Assembly: GCA_004762155.1 (NCBI GenBank)
Contig: SIHP01000004.1
Span: forward strand, 265,147 to 329,146
Direction: 5' to 3'
Origin: Flavobacteriaceae bacterium
GTDB lineage: Bacteria; Bacteroidota; Bacteroidia; Flavobacteriales; Flavobacteriaceae
DNA: 64,000 bases
A model generated the notes under the pieces. The model did not search any database. It saw only the letters and a program-made list of their open reading frames with translations, and was not told the DNA's origin. Position numbers and translations under genes: made by a program. Positions 9,091 through 18,051 of this stretch are shown one piece after another; positions within the stretch are counted from its first letter, which is position 1, and each line of letters opens with the position of its first letter.

Positions 9091-10062
9091 TTATCTAGCA
9101 TTTTTCCAAGCAGTTCTTAAAAAAGTTAAATCACTTTTCATTTTAGCAAAAACTTCTTTTTGATCCATTGTTATTTTTTTAGCACCTTTTTCAGCTCCAC
9201 CCAAATCATATTCTACATGAAGTGAAATAGGTACATTAATTTGATATTTTTTAAGAATAGAAAAATAGCGCTTAAAATCTATCATTCCTTTACCTAAAGG
9301 AACATTAATTGGTTTCCATTTACCATTTACAACGCCCCATTTAAAATCTTTTATAACAATAGAATTTATATACGGTTTCATTAGTTTTAAACCAAGTTCC
9401 CAACTTTCACCACCTTCAACAACAGCATGTCTAATATCATATTGAGCTCCAAAAAATTCTCCTTTTGTAGCTTCTAAAATAGGTAGTAAATCCCAAACAG
9501 GCGCACCAACATGTTTTCCGGCATGATTTTGATATCCGCCAATTAAACCTAATTTTTTATTAAGATTTTCTAGTTTTTTAGCTTGTTTACCAAATACTTT
9601 CTGACTTTCAGTAATCTCTTTATCTTCCGGATATTTTAACCAATCTGTTCTATAAATGCTAAAACCTAGTTCGCTAGCTGTTTCTAAAACTGTTTTCTGC
9701 ACCAAATCATTAACATCCCAAACATTAGAGCTCATCATTTTTGGAGGCAAACCAAACTTTTTCATTGCAGTTACAGCTTTTGGAAGATCTTCTTTTACAT
9801 TTTCGGGTAATACATGTCCTTTTCTCCTAACTGTTAAATCTAATCCGTTAAAACCAATGTTTGCGGCAGCTTCAGCCATATCAGTGTAATTTAAAAACTG
9901 TAAGTGTTTTGAGAATAAATGAACATCAATTTCATCTTTTTTTACTGAAACAGTATTGTTATATAAAGGATTTTGAAAAGACATAAATGGAATTGCTGCC
10001 AGTGCTGTAGTGGACAGTTTAGTAAATTCTCTTCTAGATAATTTGGAGTTATTATTACTCAT
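9091..10062 (-). CDS. Tat-exported sugar phosphate isomerase/epimerase-like TIM-barrel protein
   Basis: Xylose-isomerase-like TIM-barrel family (sugar phosphate isomerase/epimerase), 323 aa from the chosen start. The N-terminus carries a twin-arginine signal, LSRREFTKLSTTALAAIPF, so it should be exported folded, presumably with its metal cofactor. The family's metal-site features are visible in the second half (GGYQNHAG, QYDIRHAV, VIKDFKW, SLHVEYDLGG). The start at 10062 is preferred over an in-frame ATG at 10095 because the -7 element (10102-10109) places the transcript start at about 10096. A decayed second copy in the same orientation sits at 18976-19641. The sugar acted on is unknown; a nearby sulfatase fits marine polysaccharide breakdown but does not prove it. 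Confidence 0.88.
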   Translation of the reverse strand: MSNNNSKLSRREFTKLSTTALAAIPFMSFQNPLYNNTVSVKKDEIDVHLFSKHLQFLNYTDMAEAAANIGFNGLDLTVRRKGHVLPENVKEDLPKAVTAMKKFGLPPKMMSSNVWDVNDLVQKTVLETASELGFSIYRTDWLKYPEDKEITESQKVFGKQAKKLENLNKKLGLIGGYQNHAGKHVGAPVWDLLPILEATKGEFFGAQYDIRHAVVEGGESWELGLKLMKPYINSIVIKDFKWGVVNGKWKPINVPLGKGMIDFKRYFSILKKYQINVPISLHVEYDLGGAEKGAKKITMDQKEVFAKMKSDLTFLRTAWKNAR

Positions 10063-10070
10063 AAAAAAAT

Positions 10071-10109
10071 ATTTGAAATAGCTGTATTCATACAACTATT
10101 TCAAATATA
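10071..10109 (-). promoter_or_regulatory. Promoter with a long palindromic operator-like sequence
   Basis: The -7 element TATATTTG (minus strand, 10102-10109) overlaps a 36-base near-perfect palindrome at 10071-10106. Its outer arms are ATTTGAAATAG and CTATTTCAAAT, followed by a C/A mismatch and inner arms TGTAT/ATACA around TC. The palindrome spans the predicted transcription start. The pseudogene copy has the same structure with paired substitutions (19649-19683), which suggests that the symmetry was selected, for example as a repressor site. Confidence 0.6.
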
Positions 10110-10359
10110 ACTCATATATATTGTTTACGCTTTTAAAATGAAGTAGCAAAAAGTAGTAGCCTTTTATTTGTTTGGTTGCTAGTTTTTTAAATGGTTTTAG
10201 AGGTGTAGTTGTATATAAAATATATCATATTATCCATTGATTTCTTTAAGAGAATAAGAACAATCATTTTATCAAGAATTCCCAAAGGAATTGTTGTTTT
10301 TACGCTAAAAATTAAACCTTTTTACGTATTTTAAGTCCTAGAACAAATGTTATCAATTT

Positions 10360-11673
10360 ATGAATTTTAAACTATTATGTTTATTTATAATAATACCACT
10401 TGCTTTTTCATGTTCTGGAGATCTAAATACAACAGCATCGTCTGAGAATAACAATGCAACAAAACCTAATATTCTATTAATTATTGCAGATGATATGGGT
10501 TTAGATGCTACTCCTGTTTATAATATAGGAATAGAAAAGCCTACGATGCCAAATTTGGAAAGTATGACATCAAATGGAATTCGGTTTAATAATTTATGGT
10601 CTTACCCAACCTGCACACCAACACGATCTAGTATTATTACTGGTAAATACGGATTTAGGACAAATGTTATGAAAGTTGATGATGAATTGTCAATGTCAGA
10701 AACGTCTTTACAAAAATATTTAGACAATAGTTCTTCTGGTTATAATCATGCGATAATAGGTAAATGGCATTTATCAAAAGAAGCAAATCATCCTACAAAT
10801 ATGGGCGTTGGTTATTATGCAGGTTTGTTAACAGGAGGTGTTAATTCTTACACAAATTGGAATTTTACAGAAAACGGACAAACAAGCACTTCTTCAGAAT
10901 ATACAACTACAAAATTTACAGATTTGGCGATTAATTGGGTAGACAATCAAACAGAACCTTGGTTTTTATGGTTAGCATATAATGCGCCACATACACCTTT
11001 TCATCTACCTCCAAATGATTTACATACAAAAGGACTTTTACCAACCGATGAAGCAAGCATTAATGCAAATCCGTTGCCTTATTATATGGCAATGTTAGAA
11101 GCTATGGATACAGAAATAGGTAGATTATTAAATTCAATGTCTGAAATAGAAAAAGAGAATACAGTAATAATTTTTATAGGAGACAATGGAACTCCAGGTC
11201 AAGTTGTGCAAGAATATTCTAGTCAACGCTCTAAAGGAACAGTATATCAAGGAGGTGTAAATGTTCCTATGATAATTTCTGGTAAAGGAATTACTAGAAT
11301 TAATGAAACTGAAGAAGCTTTAATAAATACAACAGATATTTTTGCAACAGTTACTGATCTTGCAGAAACTGGAACTTCACAAATACACGATAGCAAAAGT
11401 TTTAAAGAATTATTTACAATATCAAATACTAATTTTAGAGATTTTGTATACACAGAAATTGGTAATGATTCAGGTGGATCTGATTGTACTATTAGAAATG
11501 CTACACACAAATATATTCTTTTTGATAATGGAGATGAAGCATTATATGATTTAACAAATACTTTTATAGAAAGTTCTAATTTACTAAACTATAGTCAATT
11601 ACCCTTAAATAATGCAAGTAGTCAAGCAAAAGATCTGCTGACTAGTGAATTAAATACCCTTAAAAATAATTAA
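10360..11673 (+). CDS. S1-type sulfatase, lipoprotein
   Basis: Arylsulfatase-family lipoprotein of 437 aa. SPII signal with Cys 18 (LAFSC). The N-terminal metal site NILLIIADDMG is at 37-47. The sulfatase signature C-T-P-T-R is at 85-89; Cys 85 would be converted to formylglycine by a maturase, which is not in this window. WFLWLAYNAPHTPFHLP and FIGDNGTPG supply the remaining metal and sulfate ligands. It probably removes sulfate esters from algal polysaccharides or similar compounds at the cell surface; the exact substrate is unknown. It leads a tight operon with the YHYH protein 13 bases downstream, then a YwqK-like lipoprotein and an SCO1-like protein. Confidence 0.92.
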   Translation: MNFKLLCLFIIIPLAFSCSGDLNTTASSENNNATKPNILLIIADDMGLDATPVYNIGIEKPTMPNLESMTSNGIRFNNLWSYPTCTPTRSSIITGKYGFRTNVMKVDDELSMSETSLQKYLDNSSSGYNHAIIGKWHLSKEANHPTNMGVGYYAGLLTGGVNSYTNWNFTENGQTSTSSEYTTTKFTDLAINWVDNQTEPWFLWLAYNAPHTPFHLPPNDLHTKGLLPTDEASINANPLPYYMAMLEAMDTEIGRLLNSMSEIEKENTVIIFIGDNGTPGQVVQEYSSQRSKGTVYQGGVNVPMIISGKGITRINETEEALINTTDIFATVTDLAETGTSQIHDSKSFKELFTISNTNFRDFVYTEIGNDSGGSDCTIRNATHKYILFDNGDEALYDLTNTFIESSNLLNYSQLPLNNASSQAKDLLTSELNTLKNN

Positions 11674-11686
11674 AAACATAATAAAC

Positions 11687-12466
11687 ATGAAAAAAAATCA
11701 ATTATTAAAAATAATTTCTATTCTAGCATTTTGTATGTTAACTTCTTATGCTTGTAGCTCAGATGAAAACAATAATGAAAATGACGGTGGAGATATTGCA
11801 GATACAAATTACGATATAACTACAATATTATCTAAGTTTGATAATGTTGATGCTGTTTCTTATTCTGTGAATGCAAATACAGTAACTTTTACAACAACTG
11901 ATTTACCAAATCATACAAGTCCGTATTGGGAAATTACAAACCCTTTATATGAAGAGTATACAGGTACGAATCCAGATTGGAATCAAAATCCGAATTCAAT
12001 TGGAGAACAAAATGTAACATTTACCATTACGCTAAATCCTGAAGAAGCAACTACAAAAAGTACTACACCTTTAGGAGCAATTGGAATAGCAAGAAATGGT
12101 ATTGTATTTTACAATCAATACGCAGGACCAAATAATCAACCATTAACTACAGAAATAAATTCTTTTGATCAAAACTTTGGACATCCAGATGGTTCAGACC
12201 AATACCACTATCACATTGAGCCAACATATTTAACATCAACTTTTGGTAAAGATGCTTTTTTAGGTTTACTCTCTGATGGTTTTCCTGTTTACGGACCTCT
12301 TGAAGATGGAGAAACAATAACTAATGATGATTTGGATGAATATCACGGACATATTTCTGTAACAACTGATTTTCCTGAAGGAATTTATCATTACCATATT
12401 ACAAATGAAGATCCTTATTTAAATGGAAGTGCTTATTTTGGATCTCCTGGTAACATAACAGATTAA
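11687..12466 (+). CDS. YHYH-domain lipoprotein
   Basis: Lipoprotein of 259 aa (SPII signal ending SYACSS) with an acidic linker and a YHYH domain. The family's Tyr-His-Tyr-His motif appears twice, as QYHYHIEP and IYHYHITN, with the usual GLLSDGFPVYGP segment and a YHGHIS motif between them. The clustered His residues suggest metal binding. The biochemical function of YHYH proteins is not established to my knowledge. Together with the SCO1-like copper protein two genes downstream, it hints that this operon handles a metal in the envelope; that is inference. Confidence 0.85.
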   Translation: MKKNQLLKIISILAFCMLTSYACSSDENNNENDGGDIADTNYDITTILSKFDNVDAVSYSVNANTVTFTTTDLPNHTSPYWEITNPLYEEYTGTNPDWNQNPNSIGEQNVTFTITLNPEEATTKSTTPLGAIGIARNGIVFYNQYAGPNNQPLTTEINSFDQNFGHPDGSDQYHYHIEPTYLTSTFGKDAFLGLLSDGFPVYGPLEDGETITNDDLDEYHGHISVTTDFPEGIYHYHITNEDPYLNGSAYFGSPGNITD

Positions 12467-12471
12467 TTTTT

Positions 12472-13062
12472 TTGAAAACAGATAAACTTATCATAATATT
12501 TGTATTACTATTTATTTCTTGTCTTAAAAAGCACGAGATACATAATAATACTTCTCATAAAGTAATTATTCCAACTAAAATAAAAGAAAAAAAAGATTCT
12601 AACTTTCAGCTTAAAAATGGAATCTTATACTTCAATAATCAAGTTTATTCTGGTATTGTAAAAGAGTTTTACATTGATGACAAACTAAAATCTTCATCAG
12701 AATATTACCAAGGGAAAAGAAATGGTTTTTTTAAAGGATGGTATAAAAACGGAGATAAATGTTTTGAAAGATTTTATACAGATAATATAAAAACAGGCAC
12801 ACATTTAGGATGGTTTGACAATGGTGTTAAAAAATTTGAATATCAATTTGATATTCAAGGGAGATATAATGGTTTTGTTAAAAATTGGTACATTAATGGT
12901 CTACTAGCAAAACATTTTAATTTCAAAAAAGGAAAAGAAGCTGGAAGCCAAAAAGTTTGGAATGATAAAGGTAAAATCAAATCAAATTTTTATACCGTTA
13001 ACGGTGAAAGACACGGTTTAATAGGACTCAAAAATTGTGTAAGTGTTGTAAAAAACGAATAA
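12472..13062 (+). CDS. YwqK/MORN-type repeat lipoprotein
   Basis: Protein of 196 aa starting at TTG, five bases after the preceding stop; no ATG is available that keeps the signal peptide. Lipobox Cys near residue 17 (LFISC). The body consists of Tyr/Trp-Gly repeats (GWYKNGDK, GWFDNGVKKFEYQF, NWYINGLLAKHF, KVWNDKGKIKSNF), the YwqK or MORN-like pattern. Databases often call these toxin-antitoxin YwqK family antitoxin, a label with little support here since no toxin is adjacent. A second such lipoprotein with the same kind of TTG start is at 40539-41624. Surface exposure and binding are plausible roles. Confidence 0.75.
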   Translation: MKTDKLIIIFVLLFISCLKKHEIHNNTSHKVIIPTKIKEKKDSNFQLKNGILYFNNQVYSGIVKEFYIDDKLKSSSEYYQGKRNGFFKGWYKNGDKCFERFYTDNIKTGTHLGWFDNGVKKFEYQFDIQGRYNGFVKNWYINGLLAKHFNFKKGKEAGSQKVWNDKGKIKSNFYTVNGERHGLIGLKNCVSVVKNE

Positions 13063-13070
13063 ATATATTT

Positions 13071-13721
13071 ATGAAATTATATAGTATTTTTTTTATGCTA
13101 ATATTGTTGCTTTCTTGCAAGCAAAGTACTAAAGTAGATCGTACTAAAATTTTGCCTTTTTACAATTCAGAAGATTTTACACCTGAATGGATTGCAAAAG
13201 AGAATTCTAATTATTCTAAAATTCATAAAATTGCTCCGTTTGAATTTCAAAATCAAAATGGAGAGATAATTACTAATAAAAATTTCAAAGGCAAAATTTA
13301 TATTGCAGATTTTTTCTTTACTACATGTCCAAGTATTTGTCCAATTTTAGCCAAAAATATGGCAAGTATTCAAGAAGAATATAAAAATGATACTTCGGTT
13401 TTACTCCTTTCACATACTGTAATGCCTTGGGTAGATTCTATTAAAAAGATTAAAGAATATGCAACAGAAAAAAAAGCAATTGATGGAAAATGGCATTTAG
13501 TAACTGGTGAAAGAAATACGATTTATGATTTGGCAAGAACCTCTTATTTTGCAGATGATGAATACAAAGAATCTAAAAATAAAAATGACTTTATACATAC
13601 TGAGAATTTTATTTTAGTAGATGCTAAAGGTAGAATTAGAGGTGTTTATAATGGAACTTTACCTGTTGATATACAACGATTAAAACGACATATAAATCTT
13701 TTAAAAGAAGAGCTTTTTTAA
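13071..13721 (+). CDS. SCO1/SenC/PrrC-family thioredoxin-like copper protein
   Basis: Lipoprotein of 216 aa (LLLSC, Cys 16) with a thioredoxin fold. The copper-binding CxxxC motif is Cys86-PSI-Cys90, and the conserved distal His is His176 (DFIHTENF). The start at 13071 is chosen because the upstream in-frame TTG at 13035 would destroy the signal peptide and overlap the previous gene. SCO proteins deliver copper to cytochrome oxidase or act as thiol reductases; no oxidase genes lie nearby, so here it may supply copper or redox power to the operon's other exported proteins (inference). Last gene of the 10360-13721 operon. Confidence 0.88.
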   Translation: MKLYSIFFMLILLLSCKQSTKVDRTKILPFYNSEDFTPEWIAKENSNYSKIHKIAPFEFQNQNGEIITNKNFKGKIYIADFFFTTCPSICPILAKNMASIQEEYKNDTSVLLLSHTVMPWVDSIKKIKEYATEKKAIDGKWHLVTGERNTIYDLARTSYFADDEYKESKNKNDFIHTENFILVDAKGRIRGVYNGTLPVDIQRLKRHINLLKEELF

Positions 13722-14115
13722 CAAATTAACCATCTCTCTAAGCATCCTTAAAAAAGTTTTTTTATTTCTTTTTTCTTAACAAGTCTTAAGTTTTTAATGC
13801 CTTCAACAATTACATTTCAAAAAATATAACTTTAGCCTTTTAAATTGGGTTTTATAGCTAATACTTCCCTTACAATAACTATATTTTTCAAGTAAAACCA
13901 CTTCTTTTTGTTTTCTAATTTAAAGTGTTAAAACTTTGTGTTTTATACCATTGTTTTTTGCTTTTATGCCAAATATTAATACGACTATGGTATTTTATTA
14001 TAAACAAGAATATTATTTATTGAACTTTGAATATCAGTCAAATTATTTTTTACTTCAATAGAAAATTAATTGTTTTAATCAAATAATTTATATCAACTAA
14101 TTACTATAATATATT
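13722..14115. other. Intergenic region upstream of the RibA operon
   Basis: A 394-base gap. I see no exact TAnnTTTG element, no convincing terminator and no FMN riboswitch core sequence. Nothing else could be assigned. Confidence 0.5.
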
Positions 14116-14691
14116 ATGGAGTTATCTAATATAGCCAAATTACCAACCAAGTATGGAACTTTTAACTCAATATCTGTAAAAGCAGCTAATGGGGCAGATC
14201 ATTTAATTGTTTTTAAAGGTGATTTGTATACAGAAGACGTAATACCAATTAGAATTCACTCAGAATGTTTAACAGGAGATGCCTTTGGTTCTTTAAAATG
14301 CGATTGTGGTGAACAGTTGGATTATTCATTAGACTATATTTCTAAACAAACTCATGGAATGATTGTTTATTTAAGACAAGAAGGTAGAGGTATAGGTTTA
14401 TTCAATAAAATAAATGCATATAATTTACAAGATAAAGGTTTAGATACAGTAGAAGCTAATGTGGCTTTAGGTTTTGAACCTGATCTTCGTGAATTTTCAC
14501 TTGTAGCTATTATCCTTAAAGAGTTAGGGGTAAAGAAGATTAATTTGCTTACCAATAATCCTGATAAAGAAAAAGACTTAATCAATGCGGGAATAAAAAT
14601 AGAGAAGTGTATACCATTACGTATTACTCCTAATGTTCACAATGAAAACTACTTAAAAACTAAAAAAACTTTTTTTAAACATACAGTATGA
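14116..14691 (+). CDS. ribA: GTP cyclohydrolase II, stand-alone (pathway-specific?)
   Basis: Converts GTP to 2,5-diamino-6-ribosylamino-4(3H)-pyrimidinone 5'-phosphate, formate and pyrophosphate. At 191 aa it is a single-domain RibA without the RibB half usual in Bacteroidetes ribBA. All catalytic features are present: zinc ligands Cys51, Cys62 and Cys64 (ECLTGDAFGSLKCDCG), LRQEGRGIGL (86-95), Tyr102, the D-x-R-x-F motif (Asp123, Arg125) and TNNP (146-149). Its stop overlaps the start of the WD40 gene by four bases, so translation is probably coupled. The absence of other riboflavin genes and the WD40 partner recall ToxB-ToxC of toxoflavin biosynthesis, suggesting that it feeds a special pyrimidine or pteridine pathway rather than riboflavin. 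Confidence 0.92.
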   Translation: MELSNIAKLPTKYGTFNSISVKAANGADHLIVFKGDLYTEDVIPIRIHSECLTGDAFGSLKCDCGEQLDYSLDYISKQTHGMIVYLRQEGRGIGLFNKINAYNLQDKGLDTVEANVALGFEPDLREFSLVAIILKELGVKKINLLTNNPDKEKDLINAGIKIEKCIPLRITPNVHNENYLKTKKTFFKHTV

Positions 14692-16364
14692 TAGCTCATA
14701 AATCACCTATTAGTGGTATTTCTTCATTTGAAGAAAAATATATTGCCACTGCCGGATACGATAACCAAATTATTTTATGGTCACAAGATAAAAAAGAAGC
14801 ATTACAATGTTCTTTTCATGATCACCTAACTAATCATTGTTCATTTAGCCCATGTGGTAACTATTTAGCTACGGCTAGTAGCGATTATACTGCTCGTTTA
14901 TGGAAAATACCAGAAATGCAATTAGTACAAGTATTTTCTGGTCATGATGATGATGTACAAATGGCTGTTATTTCTAAAACAAATGATAAGTTAGCTACAG
15001 CATCGCAAGACAATAAAATTAGAGTATATGAATTAGATGGAACATTGATTAATACTTTTGAAGGCCATAGTGACTCTGTAGATACAGTAAATTGGAGTAC
15101 AGATGGTAAAACATTGGTAAGTTCTGGTGGAGATGGAACAATTAGAGTTTGGGGTGTTGATGAAAAAAAGCTATTAGAAACGTTAAGTTTTGATGGTGTT
15201 CAAACTGATTCTGTTGTTATTTCTAATGGATATATTTATGCAGGTAATGATGAAGGAGAATTAATATCTGTTCATATTGATACTGCTAAAATGCAAAGGG
15301 TAAAAGCACACATAGCGGGTGTAAAAGTGATTCAGTTAAATGATGATAATACAAAATTAGTTTCTGCTAGTTATGATTATACAGCTAAAGTTTGGAGCTT
15401 AAAAGATGGAAATATGTCATTGACTAATGACATTAAGTGTCCAGCTGAACTATGGTTACGAGCAGTTTGTTGGATTAATGAGACTAAAATTGCTTTTGGA
15501 ACTTTTGGTAGTTCTTACGCCGTTTATGATTTACAAAAAAATGAATGGAACTTAGATAAAGTAGCACCAACACATGGTATTAACGATCTAGATTTTGAAG
15601 ATAATAAAGTTTTTTCTATTGGAGACTCTGGTCAATTAAAGAAAAATGGAGAAATTATATCTGAAGTTGGCTTTTTATGCAATTTCGTACTAAAAGTAAA
15701 TAGAAAAATATTAGTAGGAGGTTTACCTGGTAAAATAGTAGAAGCAGTTTCAGGTAAGGTTGTTTTAGAGTATAAATCTCCTTTAAATTGTGCCGTTAAA
15801 TATGAGAATCAAGGAGAACTATATGCTATTGTAGGTTCTTATACAGGTGAAGTATTGGTATTTAATATGACTAACGAACCTAAATTGATTAAAGAAATAA
15901 AAGTGCATGCAAATGCCATTAAAAGTTTAGCTATAAATAGTGGAGTTCTTTTTGCTTTGTGTGCAAATGGTGATTGCTCTTTCTTTGATTTACCTAGCTT
16001 TGAATTATTAAGTAAAACAGAATCTGCGCACGAACAAATTGCTAATGGAGGCGATTCCTTAGGAAAGGATTCTTTTGTAAGTGTTGGTCGTGATAAAAAG
16101 TTAATTATTTGGAATAAAGAATTTAATCCAACATATTATAATACACCAATGACACATTCTATTAAATGTGTAGCAACATCTAAAGACGGAAAACAAATCG
16201 CTTGTGGTGGATATAATGGATTGGTTTCTGTTTATTCTATAGAATCCAAAGAATGGGAAATAAAAAGGATTACTAATTCAGGGATTTCATCAATATATTA
16301 CAATGAATATTCTGATAATTTTGTAGCTTCGAGTTATAATGGAAATGTTTACAATCTTAATTAA
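14688..16364 (+). CDS. WD40-repeat beta-propeller protein (ToxC-like by context)
   Basis: Cytoplasmic protein of 558 aa made almost wholly of WD40 repeats, with no signal peptide. Clear blades include IATAGYDNQIILW, LATASSDYTARLW, LATASQDNKIRVY, LVSSGGDGTIRVW and LVSASYDYTAKVW in the first half. The second half has weaker blades (FVSVGRDKKLIIW, IACGGYNGLVSVY), which fits one large or two consecutive propellers. It is translationally coupled to ribA (ATGA overlap) and followed nine bases later by a flavin reductase. In the toxoflavin cluster of Burkholderia a WD-repeat protein (ToxC) accompanies a GTP cyclohydrolase II (ToxB); this pair looks equivalent. It may be a scaffold or an enzyme acting on the unstable pyrimidine intermediate; the role is not settled. 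Confidence 0.88.
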   Translation: MIAHKSPISGISSFEEKYIATAGYDNQIILWSQDKKEALQCSFHDHLTNHCSFSPCGNYLATASSDYTARLWKIPEMQLVQVFSGHDDDVQMAVISKTNDKLATASQDNKIRVYELDGTLINTFEGHSDSVDTVNWSTDGKTLVSSGGDGTIRVWGVDEKKLLETLSFDGVQTDSVVISNGYIYAGNDEGELISVHIDTAKMQRVKAHIAGVKVIQLNDDNTKLVSASYDYTAKVWSLKDGNMSLTNDIKCPAELWLRAVCWINETKIAFGTFGSSYAVYDLQKNEWNLDKVAPTHGINDLDFEDNKVFSIGDSGQLKKNGEIISEVGFLCNFVLKVNRKILVGGLPGKIVEAVSGKVVLEYKSPLNCAVKYENQGELYAIVGSYTGEVLVFNMTNEPKLIKEIKVHANAIKSLAINSGVLFALCANGDCSFFDLPSFELLSKTESAHEQIANGGDSLGKDSFVSVGRDKKLIIWNKEFNPTYYNTPMTHSIKCVATSKDGKQIACGGYNGLVSVYSIESKEWEIKRITNSGISSIYYNEYSDNFVASSYNGNVYNLN

Positions 16365-16373
16365 TATAAACGT

Positions 16374-16985
16374 ATGAACTATGTAATTATTTGTGGAAGT
16401 CAACGATTAAATTCACAATCCTTAAAGGTTTCTAAATACCTTAAGCAACAGATTGAATTAAAAAACACACAATCAAAAGTTGATATTGTTGATTTAGGTA
16501 CCAACCCACTTCCTTTATGGGATGAAGACTTTTGGAAAGGTACACCAGCATGGAAAAATGTTTGGAATCCTATTTCTAAATTATTGAAAGAAGCAAATGC
16601 CTTAATTATTGTTTCTCCAGAATATGCAGGTATGGTTCCAGGAGGTTTAAAAAACTTCTTTTTATTTCCTAGTATTAATGAAATAGGTCATAAACCAGCA
16701 TTAATAGTAGCAGTTTCGGCTGGTTTAGGTGGAAGTTATCCAGTAAGTGAATTAAGAACATCTAGTTATAAAAACAACAAACTTTGTTATATTCCAGATC
16801 ATTTAATAATTCGTAAGGTAAATGATATTTTAAATGGAGAAGATCAGGTTGAAAATGATAGCGATACTTATTATAAAGAACGTATTGATTTTTCACTAAC
16901 TTCTTTAAAATTATATGCGGAAGCTATGAAACCTTTAATGGAAAGTGAATTTTTGAAAGAGAAAAAATTCAAAAATGGAATGTAA
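16374..16985 (+). CDS. NAD(P)H-dependent FMN reductase, flavodoxin fold
   Basis: Protein of 203 aa of the NADPH-dependent FMN reductase family. The FMN phosphate loop GSQRLNSQS is at 8-16, and the flavin-contacting SPEYAGMVPGGLKNF segment is at 81-95, corresponding to the family's PEYNxSxPGxLKN. Residues 45-65 (PLPLWDEDFWKGTPAWKNVW) include the usual LPLWDED region. It would supply reduced flavin or reduce a flavin-like product. The preceding WD40 gene ends nine bases upstream, and the next gene starts inside its last codons (11-base overlap), so it is firmly inside the operon. Confidence 0.88.
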   Translation: MNYVIICGSQRLNSQSLKVSKYLKQQIELKNTQSKVDIVDLGTNPLPLWDEDFWKGTPAWKNVWNPISKLLKEANALIIVSPEYAGMVPGGLKNFFLFPSINEIGHKPALIVAVSAGLGGSYPVSELRTSSYKNNKLCYIPDHLIIRKVNDILNGEDQVENDSDTYYKERIDFSLTSLKLYAEAMKPLMESEFLKEKKFKNGM

Positions 16986-18048
16986 TATAAACCTTAATAA
17001 AATAATCAAGGGTAATTTACAATATAGTGTAACTTACGGTAATGGATTATCTAATCATTTATCCATGGCTGTAATTGCACTTTATCATTTAATTAAAGAA
17101 GATACTAATCTTTTACCTTTATTAGATGCATTAAATGAAAGAACAATACCTAAATTATCTATTTATAAAGCTAAAAAACCGCTTTTAGATTTTAATCAAA
17201 TAGAAGATGCTAGAAAGATTGATTTGTTAGGTAAAATAGAATATTTTGATGCTTGGCATGTCTATTTTTTAAAACAAATTGAAAATAACGGAGAGGATGC
17301 TGTTTTAAAACAATGGTTACCTTTATTAATAAAAGGTTTGTCAGGAGCAGGAGGACATTGTTTATTAAGAATTTATTTTGCTTTATTAGCAAAAGGTGAA
17401 TTAGAAAAAGCTGTTTTTAATGAAGAGTTAGCATTTGGCTTAAGTTATTTTGCTTCTTATTTTTTACCATTAGGTAAATTTTCTAAAGAGTTACCAAAGC
17501 TTAGTAAAATTAAAAAAAGCATCTCTTTTAAAATAACAAATGATCAAGTTCTTTTAAATAAAGAAGCTAAGTATTCGTTAGTTAATTCACATTTAATAGC
17601 TACAAAATTAAAAATAATTAGTTGGGATACTACTTTTCAAAATTTACGAACTAACATTAGCCCTTTAACCAATATGTTTGTTATTCTAGAATTTTTGGCA
17701 AGAGAAGCTATTAAAAAAGTAGATTTTGCTTTGTTACACAACATAACAGTTGGGCAAGCCATTTTAGATTTGTTAGAGAAATATCCTTATCTTCATAAAA
17801 CACATATAAAACAAGCGTATTTAGATTTTGTTATAGGTGTATATTTCTTACGTAGAAATTCTTATGAAATACCAGATACTACATCAGAAAATGAAAAAAT
17901 TACTTTAGAAGAAATAGAAAAAGAAGTACCTAATTTAAAAAATGATCATTCTATTAAATCAGTATTTTCATTGATAAATTTATACAAACGATCTAAAAAA
18001 ACTATTTTTCTTAATGCAGCTAAATCTTTTATGCAATATTATAAGTGA
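16975..18048 (+). CDS. Questin-oxidase-like protein, putative Baeyer-Villiger-type oxygenase
   Basis: Protein of 357 aa, mostly helical, no signal peptide. It resembles the questin oxidase-like family (fungal GedK/AflY type). N-terminal GLSNHLSMAVIALYHL (24-39, with Asn27-His28) corresponds to the family's N-H-x-x-M/H-A-L opening. GAGGHCLLRIYFAL (124-137, His128) corresponds to its conserved small-residue/His/Arg segment, and a WDTTFQNLRTN stretch follows later. The resemblance is by motif reading only and is moderate. In fungi such enzymes cleave anthraquinone rings by Baeyer-Villiger oxidation. Sitting after a flavin reductase and a GTP cyclohydrolase II, it could oxidise a pterin- or deazaflavin-like ring. 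The start overlaps the previous gene by 11 bases and the stop lies three bases before the next gene. Confidence 0.65.
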   Translation: MECNINLNKIIKGNLQYSVTYGNGLSNHLSMAVIALYHLIKEDTNLLPLLDALNERTIPKLSIYKAKKPLLDFNQIEDARKIDLLGKIEYFDAWHVYFLKQIENNGEDAVLKQWLPLLIKGLSGAGGHCLLRIYFALLAKGELEKAVFNEELAFGLSYFASYFLPLGKFSKELPKLSKIKKSISFKITNDQVLLNKEAKYSLVNSHLIATKLKIISWDTTFQNLRTNISPLTNMFVILEFLAREAIKKVDFALLHNITVGQAILDLLEKYPYLHKTHIKQAYLDFVIGVYFLRRNSYEIPDTTSENEKITLEEIEKEVPNLKNDHSIKSVFSLINLYKRSKKTIFLNAAKSFMQYYK

Positions 18049-18051
18049 AAA

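Noticed and set aside
12472..13062. YwqK toxin-antitoxin system
   Set aside because: No toxin gene is adjacent to either YwqK-like gene and both proteins are lipoproteins, so a toxin-antitoxin role is not supported.
13722..14115. Possible FMN riboswitch upstream of ribA
   Set aside because: The conserved FMN aptamer core (AGGG-TGAAATTCC type segments) is not present; no other riboswitch class was recognised.
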